Made by a program: the position numbers and the translations under genes. 36,718 nucleotides of DNA, taken from contig JAEDAG010000005.1 of the NCBI GenBank assembly GCA_017309015.1, forward strand, positions 135,815 to 172,532. Direction: 5' to 3'. Origin of the DNA: Faecalicatena absiana (GTDB lineage Bacteria; Bacillota; Bacilli; Lactobacillales; Lactobacillaceae). The stretch's first letter is position 1; the number at the start of each line of letters is the position of its first letter. Of the stretch, positions 7,808 through 19,319 are shown in pieces. A model generated the notes under the pieces. It was not told the origin of the DNA, did not search any database, and saw only the letters and a list, made by a program, of their open reading frames with translations.

Positions 7808-8722
7808 ATGGCACAAAAATTAGACATTCAGACCATGATCTTCAAACTGGAACAGTTTTGGGCCTCAAAGGGCTGCATGATCATGCCTTCATACGATGAA
7901 AACAAGGGCGCCGGGACGATGAGTCCTTACACCTTCTTGCGGGCGGTCGGTCCTGAGCCTTGGAAGGCTTGCTACGTTGAGCCTTCCCGCCGGCCAGCTG
8001 ACGGCCGCTATGGCGAAAACCCAAACCGGCTTTTCCAGCACCACCAATTCCAAGTCGTGCTCAAGCCAGCGCCTTTGGAAATCCAGCAATACTACCTGGA
8101 CTCCTTGAAGGTTCTGGGCATTGAGCCGCTGGAACATGACATCCGCTTCGTTGAAGACAACTGGGAAAATCCATCAATGGGCTGTGCCGGGGTCGGCTGG
8201 GAAGTCTGGCTGGACGGGATGGAAGTCTCACAATTTACCTACTTCCAGACGGTCGGTGAACTGGACGTCAAGCCAACCATGGGCGAAATTACCTACGGGG
8301 TTGAGCGTCTGGCTTCATACATCCAAGACGTCAACTCAGTCTTTGACCTGGAATGGGGCGACGGGGTCCTTTACCGGGACATCTTCAAGGAGCCTGAATA
8401 CGAGCACTCCAAGTACGCCTTTGAAGAAAGCGACCAAGACCAGCTTTTGAAATTCTTCGACACTTACGAGCGCATCGCCAAGCGCCTGCTGGACAAGAAC
8501 CTGGTTCACCCAGCCTACGACTACATTTTGAAGTGTTCCCACACCTTCAACCTGCTTGACGCCCGCGGGGCCGTTTCCGTCACCGAACGGGCCGGCTACC
8601 TGCACCGGATCCGCAACATGGCGCACGAAGTTGCCGTTAAGTTCGTGGAAGAACGCGAAAAGCGCGGCTTCCCATTGTTGAAGAGCGCACAAGCTAAGAA
8701 AGCGGAGGCAAGCAATGACTAA
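7808..8722 (+). CDS. glyQ: Glycyl-tRNA synthetase alpha subunit
   Basis: This 304-residue catalytic subunit of the bacterial alpha2beta2 glycyl-tRNA synthetase carries GlyQ signature blocks [11 protein letters not shown] near the start, then [13 protein letters not shown] and [19 protein letters not shown]. The ATG at 7808 is preferred because AGGAGG (7796-7801) lies 6 bases upstream; a start at 7784 would fall within the leader. The end overlaps glyS by 8 bases. Expression is governed by the glycine T-box. The Shine-Dalgarno is embedded in a second copy of the terminator arm. Confidence 0.97.
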   Translation: MAQKLDIQTMIFKLEQFWASKGCMIMPSYDENKGAGTMSPYTFLRAVGPEPWKACYVEPSRRPADGRYGENPNRLFQHHQFQVVLKPAPLEIQQYYLDSLKVLGIEPLEHDIRFVEDNWENPSMGCAGVGWEVWLDGMEVSQFTYFQTVGELDVKPTMGEITYGVERLASYIQDVNSVFDLEWGDGVLYRDIFKEPEYEHSKYAFEESDQDQLLKFFDTYERIAKRLLDKNLVHPAYDYILKCSHTFNLLDARGAVSVTERAGYLHRIRNMAHEVAVKFVEEREKRGFPLLKSAQAKKAEASND

Positions 8723-10781
8723 AGACTTTTTATTTGAAATTGGCGTAGAAGAAATGCCAGCCCACGTAGTAAGCAAGTCAGTCAAGCAACTGGCTGACCG
8801 GACGGGCAAGTTCTTGAAGGAAAACGGCTTGGGCTACAAGGAAATTGCCACCTACTCAACCCCACGTCGCCTGGCCATCCTGGTCAAGGACCTGGCAGAA
8901 AAGCAGGCCGACATCGACGAAGTTAAGAAGGGGCCGGCCAAGAAGATTGCCCAAGACGCTGACGGCAACTGGACCAAGGCTGCGCAAGGCTTTGCCCGCG
9001 GCCAGGGCATGAGCGCCGACGACATCTACTTCCAGGAACTGAAGGGCGTTGAATACGCCTACGTGCACGTGCAAAAGGAAGGCAAGTCCGCCAAGGACAT
9101 CCTTTTGGGCTTGGATGAAGTCGTTAAGGCCATGACTTTCCCAACCAAGATGCGCTGGGACTCCCGCGACTTTGAATTCGTCCGTCCAATCCACTGGCTG
9201 GTTGCCCTCTACGGGTCAGAAGTAGTGCCAGTCAAGCTGCTGGACATCACTGCCGGCCGCAAGACCGCCGGTCACCGCTTCCTGGGCGACAGCGTGGTTT
9301 TGGCCAACGCTGATGACTATGTCGAAGCTCTGCGCAACCAATACGTGATCGTTGACGCCGCTGAACGCAAGGACATGATCGTGTCCCAAATCAACGACCT
9401 GGTTAAGGAAAACAACTGGCAGATCAAGCTGGACAAGAGCCTGCTGGAAGAAGTCAACAACCTGGTTGAATACCCAACCGTCTTCGCCGGCTCCTTTGAC
9501 CCGAAGTACCTGGAAATCCCTGATGAAGTCCTGATCACTTCCATGAAGGACAACCAAAGATACTTTGAAGTCTACGACCAAGACGGCAAGCTGATCAACC
9601 ACTTCATCTCCGTCCGCAACGGCAACCGGGAACACCTGGAGAACGTCGTTTCCGGCAACGAGAAGGTTCTGGTGGCCCGCTTGGACGATGCCGTCTTCTT
9701 CTACGATGAAGACCGCAAGTACCCGCTCAGCCACTTCGTTGACCGCATGAGCGCCGTTTCCTTCCACGACAAGATCGGCTCAATGGCTGAAAAGATGGAC
9801 CGGGTTCGCCTGATCGGCGACTACCTGGCCAAGCGCTTTGGCGTTGACGGGCAAGAGCTGGCTGACTTTGACCGGGCTGCTGGCCTGTACAAGTTTGACC
9901 TGGTGACCCAAATGGTCGGCGAATTTGCCGAGCTGCAGGGGGTCATGGGGATGCACTACGCCCGTTTGGCTGGCGAAGACGAAAACGTCTCCGTTGCCAT
10001 CAAGGAACACTACATGCCAACTACGGCTGAAGGCGACCTGCCAGCAACGACGGTCGGCGCGCTTTTGTCAGTTGCCGACAAGCTGGACACTATCATTGCC
10101 TTCTTCGGTGCCGGCATGATTCCATCTTCATCAAACGACCCATACGCCTTGCGCCGCTACGCTTACGGGATCGTCCGCATCCTGCTTAAGGAAGGCTGGT
10201 CATTGCCATTTGACCAAGTCATCCCAGAACTGGTTGACCTGCTTGACGGCAAGACCCCAGCCAAGATGCCAAGGGGCCGCGAGGAAGAAAGCGAGCTGGC
10301 TGCCTTCATCCGCGACCGGGTAAAGCAGTTCCTGCAAAAGAACGGCTACCAATACGACGTCATCGATGCCGTCTTGGCCTCAAGCGAAGAAGACCCAAGC
10401 GAGATCCTGGCTGCTGCCAAGGTCTTGGCAACCCACCACGACGACGAGGCCTTCAAGCCAGTCGTTGAAAGCTTGACCAGAATTGAGAACATCTTGAAGA
10501 AGGCCAAGTTCGACCAAGCCAGCGCCGTTGATGAAAGCTTATTTGAGGACAGATCCGAAAATGACCTTTATAATGGTGTTGAGAGCCTGCAAGGCGTCAA
10601 GAGCCACGCTGACCTGTACGAAGGCTTCGTTGCCTTGCAGCCGGTAATCGACCGCTACTTCGACGTCAACATGATCATGGCCAAGGACGAGCGCGTCAAG
10701 AACAACCGCTTGAGCCAGCTGGCCGCGGTCAACGACCTGGCTAAGCGCCTGGGCGATTTGAGCAAGCTGGTTATCAAGTAA
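8715..10781 (+). CDS. glyS: Glycyl-tRNA synthetase beta subunit
   Basis: This 688-residue subunit begins [16 protein letters not shown], the classic GlyS start, and includes [39 protein letters not shown] and [16 protein letters not shown](K)EHYMPT. It supplies tRNA binding to the GlyQ catalytic subunit. The ATG overlaps the glyQ end, with GGAGG upstream inside glyQ, indicating coupled synthesis of the two subunits. Full family length. dnaG follows after 26 bases, with no terminator in between, so read-through into dnaG is possible. Confidence 0.97.
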   Translation: MTKDFLFEIGVEEMPAHVVSKSVKQLADRTGKFLKENGLGYKEIATYSTPRRLAILVKDLAEKQADIDEVKKGPAKKIAQDADGNWTKAAQGFARGQGMSADDIYFQELKGVEYAYVHVQKEGKSAKDILLGLDEVVKAMTFPTKMRWDSRDFEFVRPIHWLVALYGSEVVPVKLLDITAGRKTAGHRFLGDSVVLANADDYVEALRNQYVIVDAAERKDMIVSQINDLVKENNWQIKLDKSLLEEVNNLVEYPTVFAGSFDPKYLEIPDEVLITSMKDNQRYFEVYDQDGKLINHFISVRNGNREHLENVVSGNEKVLVARLDDAVFFYDEDRKYPLSHFVDRMSAVSFHDKIGSMAEKMDRVRLIGDYLAKRFGVDGQELADFDRAAGLYKFDLVTQMVGEFAELQGVMGMHYARLAGEDENVSVAIKEHYMPTTAEGDLPATTVGALLSVADKLDTIIAFFGAGMIPSSSNDPYALRRYAYGIVRILLKEGWSLPFDQVIPELVDLLDGKTPAKMPRGREEESELAAFIRDRVKQFLQKNGYQYDVIDAVLASSEEDPSEILAAAKVLATHHDDEAFKPVVESLTRIENILKKAKFDQASAVDESLFEDRSENDLYNGVESLQGVKSHADLYEGFVALQPVIDRYFDVNMIMAKDERVKNNRLSQLAAVNDLAKRLGDLSKLVIK

Positions 10782-10807
10782 ATTTAGCAGAACAAAAGGG
10801 TGATTGA

Positions 10808-12658
10808 ATGGCTGGCAGGATTCCGGAAGATTTTATCAATGAAGTTCGGGACAGCGTCGACATCGTAGACGTAATCGGCCAGTACGTGTCACTTGAGAAG
10901 AGGGGCAAAGACTATGTTGGTCTTTGCCCTTTTCATCAAGAAAAGACCCCTTCTTTTTCCGTGAACCAGCAGAAGCAGTTCTTCTACTGCTTTGGCTGCC
11001 ACCGGGGCGGCAACGTCTTCAAGTTCATGATGGAGAAGGAAGAGCTGACTTTTCCCGAGAGCGTGGAGCGGGTTGCGGAAATGGCCAACATTCCCATGCC
11101 CGCTTCCTACAACAATGAGCCTGTTCAGCAGAACCCCCTGGTGAGCATGCACAAGGACGCGGCGGACTTTTACCACCAGATCCTGATGACCACCAGGATC
11201 GGGGAGCGCGGGCTCAGCTATGCCAAGGAGCGGGAACTGGACGAGGACCTGCTCAAGCACTTTGACATCGGCTACGCCCCAGGCAACGGCGACGTCCTCT
11301 ATACCTTTTTAAAAGAGAAGGGCTACAGCGAAGAGCAGCTGATTGAAAGCGGCTTGTTCGTCCAAAGCCAGGATGGCCGCTTGTTTGACCGCTTCAGAGA
11401 CCGGCTGATGTTCCCGATGAAGGATGAGACCGGACACCCGGTGGCTTTTTCCGGGCGGCGGATCTCAAACAATGACAAGGAACCCAAGTACCTGAACAGT
11501 CCCGAGACCAGCATCTTTACCAAGTCCAAGCTGCTTTTTCACTTTTCTGAAGCCAAGAAAGTGGCCAGAAAAGAGGGGCACCTGATCCTGTTTGAAGGAC
11601 ACATGGACGTGGTCTCCGCCTACAAGGCCGGGATCAAGTCCGGGATTGCCTCCATGGGGACCAGCCTGACCCAGGACCAGGTGTACATGATCCGGCGGAT
11701 CACGAATAACGTGGTGATCAACTACGACGGGGATGCCCCTGGCGTCAGCGCGGCTGAGCGGGCGGTGGGCCTGTTTAAGCAGGCTGGCAATTTCAACCTG
11801 GGGATCGTGGTCCTGCCTGAGAAGCTGGACCCGGACGAATACGTCAAGAAGTACGGGCCTGAGCGCTACCAGCAAGAGATCAAGGGGGCGATCAGCCCGA
11901 CCGACTTCTACCTCCTGCGCTTGAAGCAGAAGTACAATCTGAACAATGAGCGCGAAAAGATGGCCTACCTGAATGATGCCATGACGGAAATTGCCTCCCT
12001 GGCCAGTCCCGTCGAACAAGACATCTACCTGCAGCGCCTGGGCAAGGAGTCTGGCGTCTCGACCGACGCCTTGAAGGCCAGCCTGTCCCGGGCCAGACGC
12101 CGGCAAAGGCGGGTCAAGCAGCATACCAGTCAGATGCAGGGCGAAATGCCCCCTGAGCAGCTGCCTTATGCCGAGATCCTGCCGCCTGAAAGCCAGGTCA
12201 GCCAGATCCCGCCTAAGGCGGAAAAGGCCCAGCAGCGCCTGCTGTATGCCTACATTGGCTCAGATGAGGCCAGAAGCTACCTGCTGAAGAACGGCTTCGT
12301 CTTCCCCAGTCCGGAATACCAGCAGGCCGCCACGGCTTGGCTGGACTACGTGGAGACGCACGACAAGATTTCTCTCTCTGGGTTCTTAGATTTTGTTCCA
12401 GAGCAACTTCAGAGTATAATTGTTAGTACTGATATGGCACAAATGCCAGGTGAAATTACTCTCGGCGAGCTTGATGAGCAGGTTGCGGCGATCAACCTCT
12501 GCAAGATTGACGAGGAGATCGGCAAGCTGCAGCAGCAGATCGAAGAGGCCCGGCGCAAGGGGGATCCCCAGTCCCTTTTGACCCTGACCCAGCAGATCCT
12601 GCGCTTGCGGCAGCTGAAGAAAGAAGAAGAGGAGGGCTTAAGTGGCAGAAGCAAATAG
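10808..12658 (+). CDS. dnaG: DNA primase
   Basis: This 616-residue primase makes RNA primers at the replication fork. The N-terminal CHC2-type zinc ribbon is CPFH...YCFGC (residues ~40-64). The Toprim core has the conserved [11 protein letters not shown] (~264) and NYDGDAPG (~303) acidic motifs. The C-terminal part is the DnaB-interacting region. AAAAGGGTGATTG precedes the ATG. The last 17 bases overlap the first rpoD gene, the classical macromolecular-synthesis order dnaG-rpoD. A local AT-rich stretch near 12370-12430 breaks the gene's GC-rich codon style and holds a promoter-like sequence. Confidence 0.97.
   Translation: MAGRIPEDFINEVRDSVDIVDVIGQYVSLEKRGKDYVGLCPFHQEKTPSFSVNQQKQFFYCFGCHRGGNVFKFMMEKEELTFPESVERVAEMANIPMPASYNNEPVQQNPLVSMHKDAADFYHQILMTTRIGERGLSYAKERELDEDLLKHFDIGYAPGNGDVLYTFLKEKGYSEEQLIESGLFVQSQDGRLFDRFRDRLMFPMKDETGHPVAFSGRRISNNDKEPKYLNSPETSIFTKSKLLFHFSEAKKVARKEGHLILFEGHMDVVSAYKAGIKSGIASMGTSLTQDQVYMIRRITNNVVINYDGDAPGVSAAERAVGLFKQAGNFNLGIVVLPEKLDPDEYVKKYGPERYQQEIKGAISPTDFYLLRLKQKYNLNNEREKMAYLNDAMTEIASLASPVEQDIYLQRLGKESGVSTDALKASLSRARRRQRRVKQHTSQMQGEMPPEQLPYAEILPPESQVSQIPPKAEKAQQRLLYAYIGSDEARSYLLKNGFVFPSPEYQQAATAWLDYVETHDKISLSGFLDFVPEQLQSIIVSTDMAQMPGEITLGELDEQVAAINLCKIDEEIGKLQQQIEEARRKGDPQSLLTLTQQILRLRQLKKEEEEGLSGRSK
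12393..12420 (+). promoter_or_regulatory. Internal promoter inside dnaG, upstream of the rpoD cluster
   Basis: TTGTTC (12393-12398), 16 bases, TATAAT (12415-12420). It lies about 220 bases before rpoD copy 1 in a strikingly AT-rich patch of an otherwise GC-rich gene. It would let the sigma genes be transcribed independently of dnaG. Confidence 0.6.
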
Positions 12659-13760
12659 CGTTCCAAAGAACGACATGACCCTGGACCAGGCAGTCAAGCA
12701 GGTGGTCGAGGGCGTCAAGAAGAGCAAGCAGATCACGGAGAAGGACTTTACCGCCCGCTTGCTGACCCCTTATGGCCTCCAAGGCAAGGCGGTCGACCAG
12801 CTGGTACAGGAGTTTGAAGACAATGGCATCAGCATCGTCGATGAAGCAGGCAAGCCGTCCAAGCTGGCCCTGACCAAGCAGAAGCACGTGGAAAAGGCCG
12901 AGCTGGACAATCTGGCCGCGCCAAGCAGCGTGCGGATGAATGACCCGGTCCGGATGTATTTAAAGGAGATCGGCCGCGTCAGCCTGCTGACGGCTGATGA
13001 GGAGATTGCCCTGGCCAAGCGGATCGAAGCCGGGGATGAAGAGGCCAAGCAGGAACTGGCGGAAGCCAACCTGCGTCTGGTCGTGTCCATTGCCAAGCGC
13101 TACGTGGGCCGGGGGATGAACTTCCTGGACCTGATTCAGGAGGGGAACATGGGCTTGATGAAGGCGGTCGACAAGTTTGACTACCGTCTGGGCTTCAAGT
13201 TCTCGACCTACGCGACTTGGTGGATTCGCCAGGCCATTACCCGGGCGATTGCCGACCAGGCGCGGACCATCCGGATTCCAGTCCACATGGTGGAAACCAT
13301 CAACAAGCTGATCCGGATCCAGCGCCAGCTCCTCCAGGATCTGGGGCGGGATGCCGTGCCGGAAGAGATTGCGGCGGAGATGGACCTGCCGGTCAAGAAG
13401 GTCCGGGACATCTTGAAGATTGCCCAAGAGCCAGTCTCCTTGGAAACCCCAATCGGGGAAGAGGACGACTCCCATCTGGGCGACTTCATTGAGGACAAGG
13501 ATGCCACCAGTCCCGAGCAGCACGCTGCCAATGAAATGCTGAAAGAGCAACTGGCGGAGGTGCTGGATACCTTGACTGACCGCGAGGAGAACGTCCTGCG
13601 CCTGCGTTTTGGCCTGGATGACGGAAAGACGCGGACCTTGGAAGAAGTCGGCCGCGTCTTCAACGTCACGCGCGAGCGGATTCGCCAGATTGAGGCCAAG
13701 GCTTTGCGCAAGCTCCGCCACCCAAGCCGGAGCAACCAGCTGCGTGACTTTTTGGATTAA
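12642..13760 (+). CDS. rpoD: Primary sigma factor RpoD, copy 1
   Basis: This 372-residue sigma-70 group 1 protein has all regions: an N-terminal 1.1-like domain ([26 protein letters not shown]), 1.2 ([15 protein letters not shown]), 2.1-2.4 ([33 protein letters not shown] near residue 189), the sigma finger ([14 protein letters not shown]), and 4.2 with the [36 protein letters not shown]. The start is GTG with AGGAGGGC upstream, and it overlaps the dnaG end by 17 bases. This is the position of the normal rpoD gene, so I take it as the ancestral locus, although copy 2 is equally canonical. Confidence 0.95.
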   Translation: MAEANSVPKNDMTLDQAVKQVVEGVKKSKQITEKDFTARLLTPYGLQGKAVDQLVQEFEDNGISIVDEAGKPSKLALTKQKHVEKAELDNLAAPSSVRMNDPVRMYLKEIGRVSLLTADEEIALAKRIEAGDEEAKQELAEANLRLVVSIAKRYVGRGMNFLDLIQEGNMGLMKAVDKFDYRLGFKFSTYATWWIRQAITRAIADQARTIRIPVHMVETINKLIRIQRQLLQDLGRDAVPEEIAAEMDLPVKKVRDILKIAQEPVSLETPIGEEDDSHLGDFIEDKDATSPEQHAANEMLKEQLAEVLDTLTDREENVLRLRFGLDDGKTRTLEEVGRVFNVTRERIRQIEAKALRKLRHPSRSNQLRDFLD

Positions 13761-13813
13761 TCGGGCAGAAGAATTAAGTCATCGGTTTTAGATATTAGAG
13801 TGAAGGCGATTAA

Positions 13814-14938
13814 ATGGCAGACAAAGCAAAGACGTCAGACAAAGCTAGCCAAAAGCTGCCTTTAGCTGACGCGGTCAAATTGGTTGTTAAGGATGTCAAG
13901 AAGAGCAAGGAAATCACTGACACGGATTTCACCGCGCGTTTGATCGAACCTTACCAGCTTGAAGGCAAAGCGGTCGACCAGCTTGTCCAGGAATTTGAAG
14001 ACAATGGGATCAGTATTGTTGACGAAAATGGCGAGCCGTCTAAGCTGGCCCTCAACAAGCAGAAGAATGTTGAGAAGGCCGAACTGGAGCACTTGTCCGC
14101 GCCTGGCAGCCGGATGAATGACCCAGTTCGTCAGTATCTGAAGAAGATTGGCCGCGTTGCCCTTTTGAGCGGGGACGAAGAAGTGGCTTTGGCCAAGCGG
14201 ATCGAAGCCGGCGACCAGGAAGCCAAGGACGAATTGACCAACGCCAACCTGCGTTTGGTGGTTTCCATTGCCAAGCGCTACGTGGGCCGCGGCATGAGCT
14301 TCCTCGACTTGATTCAAGAAGGAAATATGGGCTTGATGAAAGCCGTAGACAAATTTGACTACCGTTTGGGCTTTAAGTTTTCAACTTATGCCACTTGGTG
14401 GATCCGGCAAGCGATCACGCGGGCGATTGCCGATCAAGCCAGAACGATTAGAATTCCCGTGCACATGGTGGAGACGATCAACAAGCTGATCAGAATCCAA
14501 AGACAATTGCTTCAAGACTTAGGCCGGGATCCGGTCCCAGAGGAGATTGGGGCGGAAATGAACCTGCCGACCAAGAAGGTCCGGGAGATCTTGAAGATTG
14601 CGCAAGAGCCAGTCTCACTTGAGACGCCAATTGGCGAGGAAGACGATTCCCACCTGGGCGACTTCATTGAGGACAAGGACGCCACCAGTCCCGAGCAGCA
14701 CGCGGCTTCAGAGATGCTGAAGACCCAGCTGGCTGAGGTCTTGGACACCTTGACCGACCGTGAGGAGAACGTATTGCGCCTGCGGTTTGGCTTAGACGAC
14801 GACAACCCCCGGACTTTGGAGGAAGTTGGCCGCGTCTTTGGCGTCACGCGCGAGCGGATCCGGCAGATTGAAGCCAAGGCGTTAAGAAAGTTGCGTCACC
14901 CAAGTCGGAGCAATCAATTGCGGGACTTTTTGGAATAG
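13814..14938 (+). CDS. Primary sigma factor RpoD, copy 2
   Basis: This 374-residue protein is nearly identical to copy 1. From region 2 to the end I count only about a dozen substitutions, mostly outside DNA-contact motifs. Regions 2.4, the finger [14 protein letters not shown] and the 4.2 helix-turn-helix are unchanged in key residues. The N-terminus is longer and lysine-rich ([14 protein letters not shown]), and many third codon positions differ from copy 1, so the duplication is not brand new. It starts 53 bases after copy 1 with GTGAAGG upstream and no visible terminator between, so the two are probably co-transcribed. It should be a full primary-type sigma factor. Confidence 0.93.
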   Translation: MADKAKTSDKASQKLPLADAVKLVVKDVKKSKEITDTDFTARLIEPYQLEGKAVDQLVQEFEDNGISIVDENGEPSKLALNKQKNVEKAELEHLSAPGSRMNDPVRQYLKKIGRVALLSGDEEVALAKRIEAGDQEAKDELTNANLRLVVSIAKRYVGRGMSFLDLIQEGNMGLMKAVDKFDYRLGFKFSTYATWWIRQAITRAIADQARTIRIPVHMVETINKLIRIQRQLLQDLGRDPVPEEIGAEMNLPTKKVREILKIAQEPVSLETPIGEEDDSHLGDFIEDKDATSPEQHAASEMLKTQLAEVLDTLTDREENVLRLRFGLDDDNPRTLEEVGRVFGVTRERIRQIEAKALRKLRHPSRSNQLRDFLE

Positions 14939-14973
14939 ACGAATGAAAAAGTTAGATGAACAGGGCGGATTGA

Positions 14974-16113
<1,140 letters not shown>

Positions 16114-16141
16114 AGAATGGAAAATTTACCGGTGAAAGCCG

Positions 16142-16183
16142 AAAAAGGCTGCATCAACGTACATGCGTTGGTGCAGCCTTTTT
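16142..16183 (+). terminator. Terminator of the dnaG-rpoD cluster
   Basis: A long stem, AAAAAGGCTGCATCAACG with CGTTGGTGCAGCCTTTTT around a 6-base loop, with one mismatch. It closes the operon of three sigma genes. Confidence 0.95.
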
Positions 16184-16211
16184 AGTTTGGCCAATGTAAA
16201 AAGCAACTAAA

Positions 16212-16240
16212 TTGTGTTAATATCAAACTGAAATTATAAG
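16212..16240 (+). promoter_or_regulatory. Promoter of the UPF0145 gene
   Basis: TTGTGT (16212-16217), 17-base spacer, TATAAG (16235-16240), about 20 bases before the start codon. Confidence 0.6.
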
Positions 16241-16258
16241 ATAAAGCGAGGTATAGAC

Positions 16259-16585
16259 ATGGAAAACAAAATGTTAGTTGTAACGACGGAAAATATCCCT
16301 GGCCGCAAGTATGAAGTGATCGGGGATGTTTTCGGGGTCACCACCCAGTCCAAGAATTTTGCGTCTGACTTCGGTGCGGGCTTGAAGAGCATGATTGGCG
16401 GCGAAATCAAGGCCTACACCAAGATGCTGAAGGAATCTAGAAAAGTGGCCTTGGATCGTCTGCGGGAAGAAGCTGAAGGCGTGGGGGCCGACGCGGTCGT
16501 CATGATGCGGTTTGACTCAGGATCTATCGGTGGGGATATGCAGTCCGTCGTTGCCTATGGGACTGCGGTCAAGTTTGTCGACTAA
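16259..16585 (+). CDS. UPF0145 / YbjQ family protein
   Basis: This 108-residue protein matches the YbjQ-type heavy-metal-binding-like family: N-terminal [25 protein letters not shown], then an internal helix [25 protein letters not shown] and a C-terminal VAYGTAVKF strand. Members form ring-like oligomers; their biological role is not settled. AGCGAGGT precedes the ATG. It is monocistronic with its own promoter. The full family length suggests an intact gene. Confidence 0.9.
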   Translation: MENKMLVVTTENIPGRKYEVIGDVFGVTTQSKNFASDFGAGLKSMIGGEIKAYTKMLKESRKVALDRLREEAEGVGADAVVMMRFDSGSIGGDMQSVVAYGTAVKFVD

Positions 16586-16644
16586 GGTCAAAAAACTAGC
16601 AAAAAGGCTGGGAGTTAATTCCCAATGTCATTAAGTTAAAGAAA

Positions 16645-16839
16645 GTGAAATTTAAAAAGAACCGTATTATTCAAAATTTGGGTAGTACGGTTCTTTTGGC
16701 TTTGGTAGAATTCGGAATAAAGAAAGTTGCCAAATCCGCAGAGGTTAAGGGCAGCCGGCGATCCAATTATGGAAATCGAATAAAGCATCCTTTTGCCAAA
16801 AAAGATAAATTCAACAAGATGAGAAATAGGAAAGCATAG
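16645..16839 (+). CDS. Possible small basic protein, 64 aa (uncertain)
   Basis: The frame starts at GTG 16645 and encodes a very basic peptide with one hydrophobic stretch (GSTVLLALVEFGI) and an Arg/Lys-rich tail (KMRNRKA). The ribosome binding site is weak (AAAGAAA). The first third lies in a 12-bp perfect inverted repeat (16655-16697) that looks more like an RNA hairpin than coding sequence. I do not recognise the product. It may be a non-gene in the leader of the alpha-galactosidase gene. Confidence 0.3.
   Translation: MKFKKNRIIQNLGSTVLLALVEFGIKKVAKSAEVKGSRRSNYGNRIKHPFAKKDKFNKMRNRKA
16655..16697. repeat. Perfect 12-bp inverted repeat, possible terminator or RNA hairpin
   Basis: AAAAGAACCGTA (16655-16666) is the exact reverse complement of TACGGTTCTTTT (16686-16697), with 19 bases between. 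It has A-tract and T-tract ends of four bases, so it could be a weak bidirectional terminator after the UPF0145 gene. Confidence 0.6.
16706..16711 (+). promoter_or_regulatory. Possible extended -10 upstream of the alpha-galactosidase gene
   Basis: TGG-TAGAAT at 16703-16711 just after the inverted repeat, giving a leader of about 140 bases. No clear -35 and no cre site seen. Confidence 0.3.
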
Positions 16840-16857
16840 ATAATCTAGGTGATAAAA

Positions 16858-19065
16858 ATGTCTGAGTTGATCGAATTTGATGAAAAGCAGCAGGTCTTCC
16901 ACCTGCACAACCAGGAAATTTCATATCTGTTTTCTGTTGAAAAGGGCGGTACTTTGTGTCACCTGTACTTCGGCAAGCGGGTCAGAGGCTACCACGGGGA
17001 ATTAACCTATCCAAGACTTGACCGCGGCTTCTCCGGCAACCTGCCAGGCGACTTGGACCGGACTTTTTCCCGGGACACCTTGCCTAAGGAATACAGCGGG
17101 GCCGGGGAAATGGACTACCACTCACCAGCCACCATTGTCCGCCAAGCCAACGGGTCAAACGCGGTCTTCCTGCACTACGCCGGCTATGAGATCGCGCCAG
17201 GCAAGCCAAAATTGCCAGGCCTGCCAGCGGCCTACGTTGAGAATGATGATGAAGCAGAAACCTTGACGGTCAAGCTGGTTGACGACTTGACCGGCCTTGA
17301 ATACGACTTGCTTTATACGATCTACCGTGACCGCGACGTGATCGCCCGCAGCGTCCGGGTCGTCAACAAGGGCAAGGAAAGCGTCCACCTGGAAAAGGCT
17401 GCTTCCATGCAGATGGACCTGGTTGGCCGGGACTTGGAAGCCATCACCTTGCCTGGGGCCCACGTCAATGAGCGCCACCCGCAAAGAAGCAGCTTGACTC
17501 AAGGCCGCCACGTATTTGAATCCCGCCGCGGCACTTCCAGCCACCAGATGAACCCATTCGTTGCTTTGGTTGACCCGAAGACGGATGAATTCAGCGGGGA
17601 TGCCTGGGGCTTGGCCTTGGTCTACTCAGGCAACCATGAATTTGAGCTGGAAAAGGACCAGCTGGACCAACTGCACGTCACGGTTGGGATCAACGAGTAC
17701 AACTTCTCCTGGAAGCTGACTCCAGGCGCCAGCTTCCAAACGCCAGAAGTCTTGCTGGTCTACTCAAACGCCGGCTTGAACGGGATGAGCCAGACTTACC
17801 ACAGCGTGATTTTGGACCGGGTAATCCGCAGCAAGTTCAAGCGGTCGCCGCGGCCAATCCTGGTCAACAACTGGGAGGCAACTTACTTTGACTTTACGGA
17901 AGACAAGCTGAAGTCAATCGTCGATGAAGCTAAAAAATTGGGCATTGAAATGTTCGTTCTGGACGATGGCTGGTTCGGCCACCGCGATGACGACAACAGC
18001 TCTCTGGGCGACTGGCAGGTCTACGAGAAGAAGTTCCCGCAAGGCTTGAAGCACTTTGCCGACTACGTCCATGGGCAAGGCTTGAAGTTCGGCCTGTGGT
18101 TTGAGCCGGAAATGATCTCCTTTGACTCCGACCTTTATCGGGCGCACCCTGACTACTTGATGCACGTGCCTGGCAGAAAGCCGAGCCCGTCCCGGAACCA
18201 GTACGTCTTGGACCTGGGCCGCAAGGAAGTCCGCGACAATATTTTTGACCAGATGACCAAGATCCTTGACGGCGGCAGCGTGGACTACATCAAGTGGGAC
18301 ATGAACCGGCACCTGTCTGACATCTATGAAAGCGACCTGCCGGCTGATCAGCAAGGGGAGACCTATCACCGCTACGTCCTGGGCCTGTATGACCTGGCTG
18401 AGCGCTTGGTTGACCGCTACCCAGACATCCTGCTGGAAGGCTGCTCAGGCGGCGGTGGCCGCTTTGATATCGGCATGGCCTACTACTGCCCGCAAATCTG
18501 GGCCAGCGACAACAGCGACGCGATTGCCCGCCTGGTCATCCAATACGGCACCAGCCTGGTCTACCCGCAGTCAATGATGACCTCCCACGTTTCCGTTTCG
18601 CCAAACGAGCAAAACGGGCGGATCACGCCATTTGACACCAGAGGCGCCGTGGCCATGTGCGGCGACTTGGGCTATGAATTGGACTTGACCAAGATGTCTG
18701 ATGAAGACAAGGCCGCGGTCAAGCAGCAGGTGGCTGACTATAAGCAGATCCGTGAGCTGGCCCAATACGGCAAGTTCTACACCTTGAAGGCCCCGCTTGA
18801 CAGCAACGAGGCCGCTTGGATGACGGTCAGCGATGACCAGAATGAAGCCGTGGTTACGACGGTCAACATCATGTCCTACGCTCAGCCATACCTGACCAAG
18901 ACCAAGCTGGCCGGGCTTGATCCAGACAAGAACTACGAAGACCTGGCCACCGGCAAGGTCTACGGCGGGGATGAGCTGATGAACCTGGGCTTCTATGACC
19001 CAGCCGCTCCGCACAAGGACTTCTCGGCCAAGATGTATCATTTTAAAGCGACCGACCAGAAGTAA
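16858..19065 (+). CDS. melA: Alpha-galactosidase, GH36
   Basis: This 735-residue cytoplasmic glycosidase removes terminal alpha-1,6-galactose from melibiose and raffinose-type sugars. The GH36 beta-sandwich N-domain is followed by the catalytic barrel: FVLDDGWFGHRDDD, then nucleophile Asp in YIKWDMNRHLSD, the substrate loop EGCSGGGGRFD, and the acid/base Asp in WASDNSDAIARL. The ATG at 16858 is chosen because AGGTGAT lies just upstream; a GTG at 16849 would add three residues. It stands alone, with no transporter or regulator next to it, and is followed by a terminator. The gene symbol follows lactobacillar usage. Confidence 0.93.
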   Translation: MSELIEFDEKQQVFHLHNQEISYLFSVEKGGTLCHLYFGKRVRGYHGELTYPRLDRGFSGNLPGDLDRTFSRDTLPKEYSGAGEMDYHSPATIVRQANGSNAVFLHYAGYEIAPGKPKLPGLPAAYVENDDEAETLTVKLVDDLTGLEYDLLYTIYRDRDVIARSVRVVNKGKESVHLEKAASMQMDLVGRDLEAITLPGAHVNERHPQRSSLTQGRHVFESRRGTSSHQMNPFVALVDPKTDEFSGDAWGLALVYSGNHEFELEKDQLDQLHVTVGINEYNFSWKLTPGASFQTPEVLLVYSNAGLNGMSQTYHSVILDRVIRSKFKRSPRPILVNNWEATYFDFTEDKLKSIVDEAKKLGIEMFVLDDGWFGHRDDDNSSLGDWQVYEKKFPQGLKHFADYVHGQGLKFGLWFEPEMISFDSDLYRAHPDYLMHVPGRKPSPSRNQYVLDLGRKEVRDNIFDQMTKILDGGSVDYIKWDMNRHLSDIYESDLPADQQGETYHRYVLGLYDLAERLVDRYPDILLEGCSGGGGRFDIGMAYYCPQIWASDNSDAIARLVIQYGTSLVYPQSMMTSHVSVSPNEQNGRITPFDTRGAVAMCGDLGYELDLTKMSDEDKAAVKQQVADYKQIRELAQYGKFYTLKAPLDSNEAAWMTVSDDQNEAVVTTVNIMSYAQPYLTKTKLAGLDPDKNYEDLATGKVYGGDELMNLGFYDPAAPHKDFSAKMYHFKATDQK

Positions 19066-19164
19066 AGATTGTATATTAGATGGCAAATACCTCAACAGAT
19101 AGCATTTATTTTCAAAATCGCCACGATTTTTTCTCACTAACTTAGATAACTTCGGTAACAGAAG

Positions 19165-19192
19165 GGCAGCTTCTACATGAAGCTGCCTTTTT
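19165..19192 (+). terminator. Terminator after the alpha-galactosidase gene
   Basis: A perfect 9-bp stem GGCAGCTTC / GAAGCTGCC with loop TACAT, then five Ts. Confidence 0.92.
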
Positions 19193-19246
19193 ATTCCTTA
19201 AAATTAATTAATCGGTTTTATCTAATAATTAAAAGAACAAAATGGT

Positions 19247-19276
19247 TTGTCAGACTTGATTCGAGTGCAATATAAT
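19247..19276 (+). promoter_or_regulatory. Promoter of the GGDEF gene
   Basis: TTGTCA (19247-19252), 18-base spacer, TATAAT (19271-19276). The -10 box overlaps a possible ATG at 19275, which argues that the real start is downstream. Confidence 0.7.
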
Positions 19277-19319
19277 GACTATATACAGAAAAATTATAGT
19301 TGATTGGAAATTTGGAAGA

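Noticed and set aside
10543..10574. TTGAGG...TATAAT inside glyS as a dnaG promoter
   Set aside because: Spacer is 20 bases and there is no extended -10; left out as too weak.
16636..16908. 90-codon minus-strand frame upstream of melA
   Set aside because: Overlaps the melA start and the inverted repeat, with no supporting signals.
19275..19319. Upstream ATG for the GGDEF gene
   Set aside because: The ATG lies within the TATAAT of a good promoter, so it would be at or before the transcript start.
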